64,000 nt of DNA from Rhodamnia argentea (lineage: Eukaryota; Streptophyta; Magnoliopsida; Myrtales; Myrtaceae). The stretch lies in assembly GCF_020921035.1 (NCBI RefSeq), contig NC_063157.1:2604001-2668000 (forward strand), read 5' to 3'. The notes under the pieces are model-generated. The model searched no databases and was not told the DNA's origin. It saw only the letters and a list, made by a program, of their open reading frames with translations. Below, one piece after another: positions 49,576 to 60,954 of this stretch. The position numbers and the translations under genes were made by a program. How positions within the stretch are numbered: position 1 is the stretch's first letter; every line of letters starts with the position of its first letter.

Positions 49576-50147
49576 GGCGCGCATGATAACACTTCAAAAG
49601 CAGAATTTCTGATCTCGAAGTGCTTCTGAAGCCGAAATCCGTTTGGTAAAGACACTTCAAAAGTGCTTCTGAAACCGAAATCCGTTTGATAAAAATATTG
49701 ACTTCTGGTAGGAATTTCTACTACTGGTTGGATTTTTGGCCAACTTTGAGAAGTAAAAAATTTTTACTTTTCACCTTCAGAAATCACTTCTTTGACACCG
49801 TCGACCAACGCCCGCTCGCGGGTCACCGACCAACGCCCGCCCGACGGCCGCCGGCCGCCACTTGCCGGCCCCTCGTCGCCGGCCGCCACTCGCCGGCCAC
49901 CGATCGCCGGCCTCCTCCACCGGTCGTCCCCTCCGCCGATCGCCGCCGCCGCCGCTTGCCGCCGCCGGTATTTGATTAAAAGTAGAAATTTCAGAAGTAG
50001 AAATTTTATCAAACGTCTTTTTTTTATCAGAAATCAACTTCTGAAACGGAAATAGAAAAATCAACTTCTGCTTTTGATGGAGAAGTTGAAAAATCAACTT
50101 TTGCTTCTGATGGTGTTTCAGAAGCAGAAGTGTTGCCATGCGTGCCC
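49576..50147. mobile_element. TIR element with TTAA flanks and GC-rich core
   Basis: The left end GGCGCGCATGATAACACTTC and reverse complement of the right end GGGCACGCATGGCAACACTT are inverted, and the arms continue with CAGAAG/CTTCTG words. Both flanks are TTAA (49572-49575 and 50148-50151), compatible with a TTAA or TAA/TTA target site. The centre (49800-49970) is a low-complexity CGCCGGC tract. There is no transposase. The long ORFs through the core are compositional. Confidence 0.65.
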
Positions 50148-50349
50148 TTAATAGATGGGTTGGGTCAGTTGTTGATGTGATAGTATGGGAAGCGATGGTA
50201 GGGCAAGGGAACTCTATTGTTCGGCTCTACTTTTTGCCCATGCTTCTCACATGTGATATTTAGCGATTTAAAGATTTTATGGAGCATGTGGATATGAACG
50301 TCCAAGAGGCATTTCCTTTACCAAAAAAAAAAACGTCCAAGAGGCATTT

Positions 50350-51217
50350 CGGTAGCCGTTGTAGATACTACAAAAAGACGCCTTCCGAGAAAGGCTTCGT
50401 TGTGGCAACTTGTCCTGCTGATCGGACCTCGGAGTAGTTAGTTAGAACTAAGATAGATCGATCGCGAGTGGAGGAGAAAGTATGAACACATTTGCACGGA
50501 CAAGGTATGTTCTGTACCTTAATATTGAAGGGTGTCTAATAAAAGTAAAACCATTGTTCCAAATCCAATAAATTTCTGGATTTGGAACAGAGTCCATGCC
50601 CTTTCTGGGCATCAACAAGTAAGACGGCAAAAGCAGTTCTTTCTTGATTCCCCTCTCGTTTTGGCGTTCGACCTCTGACGTCCCTTAGCCTCCATCAAAA
50701 ACCAAAAACCTGCAGCAAAGCAACCGAATACCTCTTTACTGTCTCCCTTTCTTGTCAAGCTTTCTGATTGATGTTGCCGTCCAACAGAATGGGTCTCAAG
50801 GAAAAGTTTTCACGATACTAAAGCATGTGTAATGAGAAAAATCAAGGGGGTGTCTTTGCAAGGCGTTAGATTCACAGCTTAACTCGGCTCCGCACTCAAA
50901 TTTGGAAGAAGATAAATCTGCACCAACCTTGCTTCTCGACGTCACTGTATGCGATTCACTCGACTCTAATTGTCACGTAGTAACAGGTTTTTGTCAACAA
51001 ACCTCCTCGTCGCCTGTCGGTCATACAAAAGTCGAAGGAAAACAAAGGAAAATAAATTAAAAAAAAACGTTCTTTGATAGTTAATACTGGTGGATTCTGA
51101 TGGGGTGAGGCTGTAGCTACAAGATATAATGACAAGTCGTTCCATCCATACCAACTCCGTTATGAACTGAAGGAAAATGCAATGAACAGAAAGGTAGTAG
51201 GAGTCAATTCTGAATGT

Positions 51218-51253
<36 letters not shown>

Positions 51254-51406
51254 CATGTTATTTGTCATATGCCTGCCCCGTCTATGGCCATTTAATGCGT
51301 CTGATTACAGTCATGACCAGCTTCTAAAATGCCAACTATTTAGAAGCGGCGTAACAAGCCAAGATTTTCTACACCAGTCTTGTAATCTTTTGAGGGACAA
51401 AATTTT

Positions 51407-51443
<37 letters not shown>

Positions 51444-51446
51444 AAA
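50350..51446 (+). promoter_or_regulatory. Upstream region of first MYB gene
   Basis: 50360-50540 is similar to 58765-58930 upstream of the second MYB gene (shared AAAGGCTTC, GGTGGAGAAAGTATGAAC-like words). 51220-51345 (CT microsatellite, then CATATG and ATGCCAACTATTTAGAA) is similar to 59040-59160. A GA microsatellite fills the leader at 51411-51437, immediately before the ATG at 51447; the second gene lacks it. Confidence 0.55.
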
Positions 51447-53021
51447 ATGGTGAGGAGACCATGTTGTGAAAAGGAAGGGATGAAAAAAGGGGCTTGGTCT
51501 GCTGAAGAAGATGAAATCCTCATCAACTATGTCCAGATTCATGGTGAAGGCAAGTGGAGAAGCGTTGCTCATAATGCTGGTACAGTACACAACCACACAC
51601 CCACCCCCTCTTTTTATATTTTCTCTTCTTTAATTTGATGGAATACACCGTATATAATTTGTATCAATGTATATCCTTTTTGTTTTTTCGGGTTTCTTCT
51701 TCCTTCAAAATATGAGTTTGCTTGAGAAAAGTTTTTATTTATTTCCTGATCTTTTGAATCTTGGGTTATTGCTTGGAAGGTTTGAAGAGATGCGCCAAGA
51801 GTTGCAGGCTTAGATGGTTGAACTACTTGAGACCCAACATCAAACGAGGCGACATCACCAAGGACGAAGAAGAACTCATCATCCGGCTCCACCGCCTTCT
51901 CGGCAACCGGTCTGTACACCTCGTATATTCTAAGGAAGACTCTACTCCACTGTTAATTATATGGTGCGGCGGACACGGTGAATCATAACATCTGGAGGTT
52001 CTTGTGAAGAAATTGAGTTGTTCATCCAAGCTCTAGAGATTCAGATTGAACTGCTCTGTGCAATGCTTCATTTGCCGACTCTATGGAGTTCGCATAACAT
52101 AGCTCTTCGCTGTTTGGCCGAACTCGGTGCTTCTAAACATCCCGCTCGATAATCCTTATTGCTAGAAATTTGTATTGATATGTGTCTAGGAGACACTTTC
52201 GCGATTTTGTGCGTGCTCCTTTCATGTGGTCCACTTGAATTAAACCGCTTAGTAGCTGGTGGAAAACTTGTCCTCCTCATTCATTATCGCCCTAGTCGCT
52301 GTCAAGAAGCCTCACCTATCTTCAACGCTCTTCCTTTATTACAGATACAATCAGAAGATTCGGTCATGATTCTTTTGTTTTCACGTAATTTTCATGCATA
52401 TGCAGGTGGGCCTTGATCGCGGGGAGGCTTCCAGGACGAACGGACAATCAGATAAAGAACTACTGGAACACCGTCCTCGCCAAGAAGTGTGGATCTTTGT
52501 CATCCCAGTCTTGTACGAGCAAACCGAGCCGCGAAGCGGAAACTTCGCACTTCCGAAGTCGCGGGTCGATGAATGGTTCCGATCAAGTTGATGCAGACCA
52601 GCCATCCCTGGCCAGCATGCGCGGAATTCCTATTCCGCCCCAAAACGAACAGCACTGTTTGGCGGACAAAAGCACGGGCTTGATGAATAGCAGCAGCAGC
52701 ATCGGCAGTCAAGGCTTGTTCTCTTCACTTCTGGCCGGAGATGACCGCGACGAGGATCATCTGAGCTTTCTGATGAACATCGATACCGACGAAGATTTCA
52801 GTTCAAGGTTATTTCCCGATAGTACAATAGTGAATGAAGACAACAGCTCTGACATATTTGGTGGGCTTGAAAAGAATAATGTCGTGTCCTCATCTCCTTC
52901 CGTTGACACTTCCCATGATCAAGTAGCCAGGGTTGATACTGAGGTGATGTATGATCAGCAACCGTCGCTACATGTGGAGCTGAAGAAGCTGGCTTTGTTT
53001 CTTGATTTGGAAGATGATTGA
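51447..53021 (+). CDS. R2R3-MYB transcription factor, bHLH-interacting (copy 1)
   Basis: A plant R2R3-MYB, nuclear, DNA-binding. Exons 51447-51579, 51780-51909 and 52406-53021 (introns at the standard R2R3 positions; phases 1 and 2) give 292 aa. R2: [15 protein letters not shown]...[10 protein letters not shown] joined to [19 protein letters not shown]3: [40 protein letters not shown]. The bHLH-binding signature [DE]Lx2[RK]x3Lx6Lx3R is complete in R3 (EL, R, L, L, R). The N-terminus [15 protein letters not shown] and the R3 place it near the TT2/MYBPA and MYB5 types that act with bHLH/WD40 partners in flavonoid or epidermal programmes; the exact subgroup is not settled. The C-terminus ends [16 protein letters not shown], shared with copy 2. 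Nothing is broken. Confidence 0.92.
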
Positions 53022-53659
53022 CAAAAATTAATGAAGGGAAGTAGTAGCAAAGCAATCAAGATTGACCCACAAATTGCTGGGTCACCCAACTTTCACATTC
53101 TGAGCATTTCATCAATATTTGTCGTTTGTCTCTCTTCCAATGAAACATAGAAATTTGGATCCAGATTTTGTTTCACGTAGGCATTTGCTGTACCCTTAAA
53201 TAAATAAATAAATAAAGGGTAACGGCATCCCAAGTGTCCTTGAATTTTTACGCTATATTCATGTTGTCATAAACTTATTCTTAGTTCGAATCGAGTTTGT
53301 CTTCTCTTTTGAAATCGCTCGACATGGTCTCTACATTGTTTTGATTAATGATAATAGTTGATATACATCTCACAAGAATATTGATTTTAATAAAGCTAGC
53401 GGCCCGCGTTTTTACATTAATTTATTATCGATTGACTTGACACCACAGTGTAAAAAAGAAAAAAAAAGAGAGTAAGATCTAATGCCAATATGTAGAAACG
53501 ATCAAACCTAACGGTTCTGAAAATTTACGGTACCCGATTGATTTGATTAGATAAAGTTTAGCAAACGATACCTCCCTATTTGGAAAAAGCTTGGAACTAG
53601 AGATATTTTTATCCGAACTTGCGAATTACTGCCACTATCCCGGATAGTTTGAGTTGAAA
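53022..53659 (+). other. 3' flank of MYB copy 1, part of the duplicated unit
   Basis: 53495-53660 aligns by eye with 61141-61310 downstream of MYB copy 2 (GATTAGA(T/C)AAAGTTTAG, ATTGCCACTATCCCG). No gene. Confidence 0.6.
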
Positions 53660-54300
53660 AGTAACGGGAGAATGATAAAAAAAAAAAAATCCTAAATCAA
53701 TTGAATTTGTGCCAATTTAGTTCTATACCTTTTGATTGTGCCAATTCGGTCATAAATCTTTTCACGTTTTGTCAATTGAGTCTATTCGGCTAATTTTGGC
53801 TAAAATTGCTAACGCAAATGTTGGCTGTCCTACATGGCATGGCCAACATTGGCATGAACAATTTTATAATTTTTTAAAGTATTTTTTGAATTTTTTGAAA
53901 TTTTATAACTTTTTTTTCTACATTTCTTTTTTTTTTCTTCCTCCGCCAGTCCTTGGGTCTCCTCAATGGCCGGCAACAACCAAGGGCTGACCTCGGGCGA
54001 GCCTTGCTCAGCGGGCGAGGTTAGCCCCTTTATTGGTGGCGGAAGAAATAAAAGAAAAAGAGAGGAAAAGAAAGAGAAAAAAAAGGGATATAAAAAATAT
54101 TTTAAAAACTAAAAAAGAATTTCATGCCAACGTTGGCCATGCCACGTAAGAATGCTTACATTCATATTGGCGATTTCGGCCAAAAATGGCTGAATGGACT
54201 TAATCGGCAAACGTGAAAATATTTAGGACTAAACTGGTAAAATTGAAAAGTTTATTATTGAATTGGCATAATTGAAAAGTTTATGATCGTGAGGAATTTA
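53660..54300. mobile_element. Mutator-like non-autonomous element with long TIRs
   Basis: Inverted arms of about 180 bases share blocks such as TTTTCACGTTT(T)G, TTGGC and ATGGCATGGCCAAC. The core has GGGCGAGG/GGCCGG motifs and a poly-purine stretch. Borders are approximate, with no clear target duplication. It belongs to the same style as the fragments at 57.2-58.1, 58.4-58.7 and 63.4-63.7 kb. Confidence 0.6.
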
Positions 54301-54329
54301 TATTATAATACTATAATGAATGAGTAGAA

Positions 54330-54940
54330 GTGTAGTCGTGGATGCTTTAGACGATAATAGGACATGCGGTCAAGGAGTGACCAACAGAAACTATCCTTGC
54401 CAAAAAATAGATATCAAAAAGGGGTGTGGAAATGGAAAGCGTTTCTCCAAGAGACACGTAAACAAAAGTGGAGCCACACATTAATTCATCGTGTCTATGT
54501 GTATATATGCTCGTGTGTCGTGTACCATATTTTATACTGATATTATCTATGTGGTTCCTAAAGAAAGTCTTAAAAAAAAAAAAAAGTTTGGTGCCATAAT
54601 CTGAACGAGAGGGTGTGGAAGATCCGACCCTCGCTTGTTGGCTGGGGGACGGTGGCGACACTCTCACTTGTGGCCGGCCGGCGAACTTGCCAGCCAAGAG
54701 TTAGAAAAACGAAAGAAAAAGAATAAGAAACTCAGAAAAACTTAAAGAAATTTAAAATTCGCTCTCGCCAACGTTCGCCAAGCCGCAATGTAGAACGGTC
54801 ACTGCTGATTAGATTGTCATGTTAGTGATTTTCGATCAAAATAAGTTCAGAGCTGAATTGCCAAATTGTCAAAAGGTTCGAGACCGAATTGACAAATAAT
54901 CGAATTCTGACAAAAAGAAAAAGAAAAAGGCTAAACTGAA
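54330..54940. other. Duplicated flank, then truncated Mutator-like fragment
   Basis: 54470-54570 (GGAGCCACA, ACCATATTTTAT, ATGTGGTTC) aligns with 62290-62535. From 54590 to about 54930 lies one end of a GC-rich MULE: GGCCGGCCGGCGAAC core and a right-end-like arm (GATTTTCGATCAAAAT, TTGCCAAATTG). Confidence 0.5.
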
Positions 54941-56180
54941 AGATTTATGGCTAGTTATCACAAATTCAATAGGTTGAGGATTTTTTTGGGTAGTTTCACC
55001 ATTACTAAGCTATTGATGGAAACTACATACACAAAATGGTCCTTCATTTTATTAACCAAGGTTATAGACACGTGATGCAATAGTGCAATACTATGCCTCT
55101 CCTCTGACCACATTATATTAACCGGGACTTGGTATTGCACACGTTGTATTAAATGGTACGGACTAATTCAAGCTGGTCATTGATGATTTGAAAAAGGTTT
55201 TTTTTTAAATAGCTTGTATTATGAAAAATGAAAAGCTTTCATTCTATTGTAAGCTGCTCAAATATACTCAAAACCTAGTTTTATTGTATGTATGCTCCAG
55301 ACCTAAGTTGGAATCATGGTTCTTGTACCTAAGTTTATATGTCACTAGCCCCTAAGAGTAGGCCGTGGAATCAGTCCAACCTTTCACACAAGTTTAATGT
55401 AGTCTTAATAACATGAAACATATTCGTACTTTAGCGATCATGCACGTCATTTTGGAAATGGATAATGACATGGGTGGTCCCTGAATTTAGCCTCTAAACT
55501 ATTTTTTTTTTCGAATATAATCTCAGAGCTTTCAAAATCTACCGAATATAATCCTATCGTTAAGTGTGTTGCCATGTCACATGCATTCTTTTGATATGAA
55601 ATGTCGCGTTAACATCTATCTGGCAAAAATAATGACTTGAATTGTCATATCATTTTCATCAATTAATAGATCTAATTTTTTTTTTCCGTTTCCTCTTCGC
55701 CCGAAATAACCAGAGAAAGAAAGATATTGCCCAAAAGCCACATGTGAATTCCAACATAAAACGCTAACGTTGAGTTAATAAAAATTACAGTTACATTAGG
55801 TAACTGCATTAGAATATTTAAGAAAAGGGCTACATTGAGTGGATTTCTAAAGTTCAAGAACTAGATTGAAATTAAAAAAAAAATTAATTAAAGACTAGCA
55901 TTGAACATTGAACAAAATTCAGGGACACGATCGCAAAACACTTTTTGTCCAATACCTACTGCAGCTAAGGTTGCTACATTTAACAGGCTCGGAATATGTT
56001 ACGATATATAGAAGGCCACTTTGATTGACTAACTCTTTATTTATTTTGCTTTTGGTAAGCAACTTATTTATACAACCAAAAGATCTATTTCACCTTTAAC
56101 CCAAGAGGGGAAGAAAAGTGATCCATCATTAGCATTGCCCTAACTTCTGGCTCATTCTTTTTTCGTCTCACCATGATCAA
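54941..56180. other. AT-rich spacer
   Basis: No gene was recognised. Some weakly repeat-like sequence is present (55470-55900 has TIR-style words such as GAATATAATC) without definable ends. Confidence 0.4.
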
Positions 56181-56189
56181 AACTTGGTT

Positions 56190-56910
56190 TTTATTATTGA
56201 AATGCTGAACAACTCCAGGGAGAAGCCAAATTTGCTGACAGGCCCTCTTGAGGTTGAATGCTTATGCTCCTACCTTTCATCTGGCAGGTTATGTATGTCC
56301 ATATTGCCTTGGATTAATGGTGAGACAGAACTGTTAACAAGCTTCCTTGAAGTTCTTTTCCTTCCTCCTTTATCAAGTCCTTACCTTTATATACTGCACT
56401 TCCTTTTCACTTCGGCCTGCCATTTTTATGGCTTCGACTCCTTTCCATCCTCTGTAACATCAGCACATTTTTAGTGATGCTTCCAATGTTAAGCCTTTGC
56501 CATACAAGTCTAATTTCGGTCGAGGGCAAAGTCACCAACTTGATTAGCTTGCTACGTCATTCTTTTGACCCTTGTAGTTCTCGGTTCTAACTTTGCTTAT
56601 GGACTGATTCAGATGATGGCCTTTCAAGCATGTTACATATTTGTTAAGACTGGTTTCGGTGCTAGCATAGCAGGTCCATATCAATCCTAACCCTTTATTC
56701 GTTGCTTATTGTTAGTCGACCAGCAGCTATGCAATTTTGTGTTTGACCGTGCCTTTGCCACCACACTTGGATCAGTCCATAAGTGGAGCGGTCTCTCGGC
56801 TTGAGCGCGTTTCTTTCCGGGTTCGACCTCAGAATTGTAGGTTTTAGGCGTTTGAGCTTTGTTCATATTGAGCAAATTGCAGCCAAGGACCCCCATTTAT
56901 ATTTCTACAA
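56190..56910 (+). pseudogene. Duplicated 3' fragment of the TFIIIC gene (middle unit)
   Basis: 56225-56345 copies part of TFIIIC exon 15 (LSSGRLCMSILPWING versus FSSGRLCMPILPWING), then breaks. 56460-56590 matches intron 15 sequence (TAGTGATG, CACCAACTT, ACCCTTGTAGTTCT). 56605-56905 matches the 3' flank at 48690-48990 (GCCTTTCAAGCATGTTA, GACCAGCAGCTATGCAATTT). Exons 16 and 17 are missing between them, so the copy is internally deleted and cannot encode the protein. Confidence 0.85.
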
Positions 56911-57036
56911 ATCGCTTGATCAATAACACATGCAGCATTGGCAATAGAGGCTTGCTCTCTTCACTTCTGGTCAGGGACGATGGCGATGATGCGGATCAGC
57001 TGAGCTTTTTGATGAACATCAACATCGATGAATGAT
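56911..57036 (+). pseudogene. MYB exon-3 fragment (middle unit)
   Basis: This stretch matches the C-terminal coding region of the MYB genes: TTGCTCTCTTCACTTCTGG, and in frame LLSSLLVRDDGDDADQLSF followed by MNINIDE and a stop. MYB copy 1 has [18 protein letters not shown] at the equivalent place. The upstream MYB exons and DNA-binding domain are absent. It is abutted directly to the TFIIIC-derived fragment. Confidence 0.85.
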
Positions 57037-57246
57037 AAAGTGATTCCAAATTACACACTCATTATCGGACACCATTGAATACTGCAGGATGATGCAAAGA
57101 CATATACCAAGAAAAAATATAAAAACTTAAAGTTCTACCTATCTAGAACCCGCAGCCTACCCGTCAGAACATATTCCCTAATTTTTGGAATCAGAAACCT
57201 ACCCTCTATATTCTGAAATCTCAAACCGATCGGTTTTCACCGATCC

Positions 57247-58090
57247 GGTTATCCAAATGTCATGTTCTACCCTGGAACCATGTTCATCCCCAGTCCTAAA
57301 TGATACGGCCGATGCCGACGTGAATAATTTTTAATAATTTTTAAATTATTTATTTATTATTTTCTTCTTTGTTTTTAAATTAGATTAAAAAATTGAAAAA
57401 AGAAAAGCTAAAATTGTTTTAAAAAGAACAAAACTAAAAAAAAGAATGGCTGGAGCGCTATTGTTACTGTCTCTAATGGCCGGCGGGGTCGGCGGAGGTT
57501 GCCCAGATCTAGGCGACACATGCACTTGCCCAGGCCTAGCGAGGGTCGCCGGTGAGATCTCGCTCAAGGCAAACGATGGTTGCTGGCGCCAAGGGAGGGT
57601 GGATATCACCCAGATCCAGGCGCCCTGGCTTGGGCTTGGCGAGGGTTGCTGTCCCTCACCTGGGGCTGGCGACGCCTCACCTTGGTGTAGGGAAGGCTGA
57701 TCACCCATACCTAGGGATGGCAACCTCCATTAGCCCCTCTAACAATAGATGGTGGTAGCGACAGCAGCAAAGCTCTAGCCATCTTGCCTACCATATTCTT
57801 TGTTTTTTTTTAGTTTTGTTTTTTTAAAATAGAATTTTAGCTTTGCTTTTTTTTTTAATCTAATTTTTAAAAATAAAGAAAAGAAAATGAAATACATAAA
57901 TTTTTTTTAAAAAAAATTAAAGTATTATTAAAATTGTCCATGTCAGCACTTTCACATTAGTGATTTTCAACCAAATTGATCGGATGGATTCAATTGGTAA
58001 AACGGAAAAATGTTTAGAACAAAATTGATATGTCTATGATTGAATTAGCCAAAGTACACAAGATTTAGAATTTTTTGGACAGTTTTTCCC
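57247..58090. mobile_element. Mutator-like element, left arm reduced
   Basis: The right arm (57935-58090) has CATGTCAGCACTTTCACATT and GATTGAATTAGCCAAAGT, like the other MULE arms. The core 57470-57740 is GC-rich with repeated GGCGAGGGTTGC-like words. The left arm is short. The ORFs through the core are compositional. Confidence 0.5.
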
Positions 58091-58094
58091 CCTT

Positions 58095-58400
58095 AGATTA
58101 GCTTGCTACGTCCTTCTTTTGACCCTTTTGGCTCTTGGTTCTAATTTGGCTTGTGGACTGATTCGGATGACGGCCTTTCAAGCATGTTTTACATTTTTAA
58201 GGATTGATTTGGGTGCTAGCGTAGCAGGTCCGTATCCATCCTTACCTTACCCGTCATTCGTTGCATGTCTGTTCTTAGCTGATCAGCAGCTGTGCAATTT
58301 TGACTTTGACCCTGCTTATGCCACAGCAGTTCTTGGAGTCTTAGATCAGTCCATAAGCGAAGCGATCTCCCGGCTTGAGCATGTTTCTTTTATGATAAGG
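58095..58400 (+). pseudogene. Second duplicated fragment of the TFIIIC 3' flank (third unit)
   Basis: It matches 47490-47520 and 48690-48900, and also 56545-56800 (TTAGCTTGCTACGTC, CGGCCTTTCAAGCATGTT, GATCAGCAGCTGTGCAATTT). Only noncoding flank is retained; no TFIIIC exon is present. Confidence 0.8.
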
Positions 58401-58419
58401 GGAAGTTTCTTATTCTGCT

Positions 58420-58700
58420 CCACTTTTTTTTTTTTTTTTTTTTTTTGTCAATCGAGTCCTAAAATTTTTATATTTGTATCAATTCAATCCATCCATCTAA
58501 TTTTGGCCGGAAATTACTAGCTTGGATATTTTTTAATACTAACTTAATACATTTTTTATTTTTTTACTTAGTTTTTATTTTTTAAAGAATTTTTTCCTGT
58601 CCTTTCCTTTTCTTTTTCTTAGGGCTGGCAAGAGGCCGCCGGCCACTAGACAAGGACCGCGAGAAGGAGTTGCCAACATACCCAAGAAGCTATTGCCCTA
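58420..58700. mobile_element. Truncated Mutator-like fragment
   Basis: A long T run, then GTCAATCGAGTCCTAAAA and a GGCCGCCGGCCAC core. Only one arm is present, and it stops before the MYB copy 2 promoter. Confidence 0.5.
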
Positions 58701-58759
58701 GAGACCGAGCTCGTGGACTTATAAATTATAATATGCAGTTTCGTCTCTTTTCTTGTCGC

Positions 58760-59034
58760 GAGGCAAAACGCGCTCCGAAAAAGGCTTCATTTTGTCACCA
58801 CGTACTGCAAATGGAAGCTCGGACTAGTGAGTTTGAACTGAAATAGATTGCGATTGAAGAGGAGGACTCGAAAAATGGTGGAGAAAGTATGAACCGGGTA
58901 CGTGTCTGCATGGACAAATACATGTTCTACACAGAATATATGTTTGCAAGTAAAATGATCGTTCAGAGACAATCAATTGCCGCATGCATAAAACCAAACT
59001 TACCATTCTCCCCGTATAAGACCCGACGAGACCA

Positions 59035-59065
<31 letters not shown>

Positions 59066-59270
59066 CACGTATTATTTCTCATATGTCTGCTCCGGCCATG
59101 ACCATTCAATGCATCTGATAAAAATCAAGCCCGGCTTCTAAAATGCCAACTATTTAGAACCGACGTACCCACCAAAGAGCTCCACACCAGATTTGCAAAC
59201 TTTTGAGGGACAAAAGAGAGTTTTGGGGACCTTACCAAAAAAAAAAAAAAGAGAGTTTTGGGGAGGAAAA
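58760..59270 (+). promoter_or_regulatory. Upstream region of second MYB gene
   Basis: Homologous to 50360-51446 in two blocks (58765-58930; 59040-59240), with a CT microsatellite at 59040-59065. An A-run and GAGAGTTTTGGGGA repeated twice (59215-59230 and 59251-59264) replace the GA-rich leader of copy 1. Confidence 0.55.
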
Positions 59271-60954
59271 ATGGTGAGGAGGCCATGTTGTGAAAAGGAA
59301 GGGATGAACAAAGGAGCTTGGTCTGCTGAAGAAGATGAAATCCTCATCAACTATGTCCAGATTCATGGTGAAGGCAAGTGGCGAAGTGTTGCTCATAATG
59401 CTGGTACCACCCCTTCTTCAATTTTCTGAATAAAAGGCATTGAACTCTTTAGAGGGCTTAGTTGGTGCGTATGCAGACTTGTATGGGTGTATTCCTTCTT
59501 CTTTTGGGTTCCTTCCTTTCTTCAAAATGTGAGTTCGTTTTAGTTAAGTTCATTCAATTCGCAATCTTTTTAAGATTTCGAGTCTTGGGATTTTGCTTGG
59601 AAGGTTTGAATAGGTGTGCCAAGAGTTGCCGGCTTCGATGGTTGAACTACTTGAGACCCGGCATCAAACGAGGCGGCATCACCAAGGATGAAGAAGATCT
59701 CATCATCCGGCTCCACCGCCTTCTCGGCAACCGGTGCGTCTACCTTGTGCTCCCCTATCAATCGTTCGATGCGGTAGACACAATGAATCATGACATCAGG
59801 GTTTATATTGTCGTTTCTGAAGTGAATAATATGGTGCTAGGTGCAGTGCAATGGACTATCATCTCGAGGTTCTTGTGAACAAACTGAATACTTCATCTAA
59901 GCTTAGAGATTCAGATTGAACTGCTTTCTGCAATGCTTCATTTGCTGACTCTCTCTATCATATCGAAATCCGCATATTTATAGCGCTCAGCCGCTTAACC
60001 ATCCTTGGTGGTTCTAGATGTCTGGATCGATCTCATGTTCATGTCAACCCTTCTGGCTCACCGAATTGTATGACGTGTGTAGGTTTACTTCCACGTTTTC
60101 GTGCATGCTCCGTTCATGTGGTCCACTTGAATTAAACCGCTTCATGGATGGGGGGAAAACTTGTCCTCCTCGTTCATTATTGCCCTGTTCCCTGTCAAGA
60201 AGTCTCAACTATCTTCTCAACTCTTCATAAATTGCTGATGTGACCAGAAGATTTAAGTCGTGATTATTTTGTTTCCACGTAACTTTAATGCACATGCAGG
60301 TGGGCCTTGATCGCGGGGAGGCTTCCAGGACGAACAGACAATGAAATAAAGAATTACTGGAAGACCATCCTCGCCAAAAAGTGCGAATCTTTCTCGCTGC
60401 AGTCTTGTGCGAGAAAATCGAACCGCGAAGAGGAAGTTCTGCACTGCCGAAATCATGGGTCGAAGAATAATTCTGATCAAGTCATTGCAGACCAGCCATC
60501 AGTGGCCGGTGTCTGCGGAATTCCAAATCTTATCCAAGAAGAAAAGCACTGTTTGGTGGAGAAAAGCATAGGCTTGATCAGTAACGGCTGCAGCATTGAC
60601 AATCATGGCATGTTTTCTTCTCCTCTGGGCCGAGATGAAGGCGATGAGGGTCATCTGAGCTTTTTGACGAGCATCGACGTCGATAAGGATTTCATAATGG
60701 AAGTTGCCGGGTCGGAGACACAGTTACTTCCCGGCAACGAAACCGCGCATGAAGATAATAGTTATGACATATTTGGTGGGTTCGACAATAAGACTGCCAT
60801 GTCTTCATCTCCTTCTGACATCACTTCTGATGATCAAGTAGTCGAGATTGAAACTGAAACTGAAACTGAAACTGAGGTGATGTGTGATCAGCAACCGTGG
60901 CTACATGTGGAGCTGAAGAAGCTGGCTTCGTTTCTTGATTTGGAAGATGAATGA
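59271..60954 (+). CDS. R2R3-MYB transcription factor, bHLH-interacting (copy 2)
   Basis: Tandem paralog of the gene at 51447. Exons 59271-59403, 59604-59733 and 60300-60954 give 305 aa; exon 1 and 2 lengths (133 and 130 nt) and intron 1 (200 nt) equal those of copy 1. R2 begins [18 protein letters not shown]3 is [40 protein letters not shown]. The bHLH signature is complete. The end reads [16 protein letters not shown]. Intron 2 is also alignable with copy 1 (TTCATGTGGTCCACTTGAAT). Differences concentrate in the C-terminal activation region. One is a hexanucleotide expansion near 60849-60875 giving ETETETETE, where copy 1 has only VDTE. Both genes look functional, so divergence is probably in expression or partner choice. 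Confidence 0.92.

Noticed and set aside
49686-50139. Long overlapping ORFs on both strands rich in P, R, G and A
   Set aside because: They arise from the CGCCGGC low-complexity core of a TIR element; no domain and no conserved start context.
57385-57758. Overlapping ORFs on both strands in a GC-rich block
   Set aside because: They lie in the core of a Mutator-like element, and both strands are open only because of base composition.
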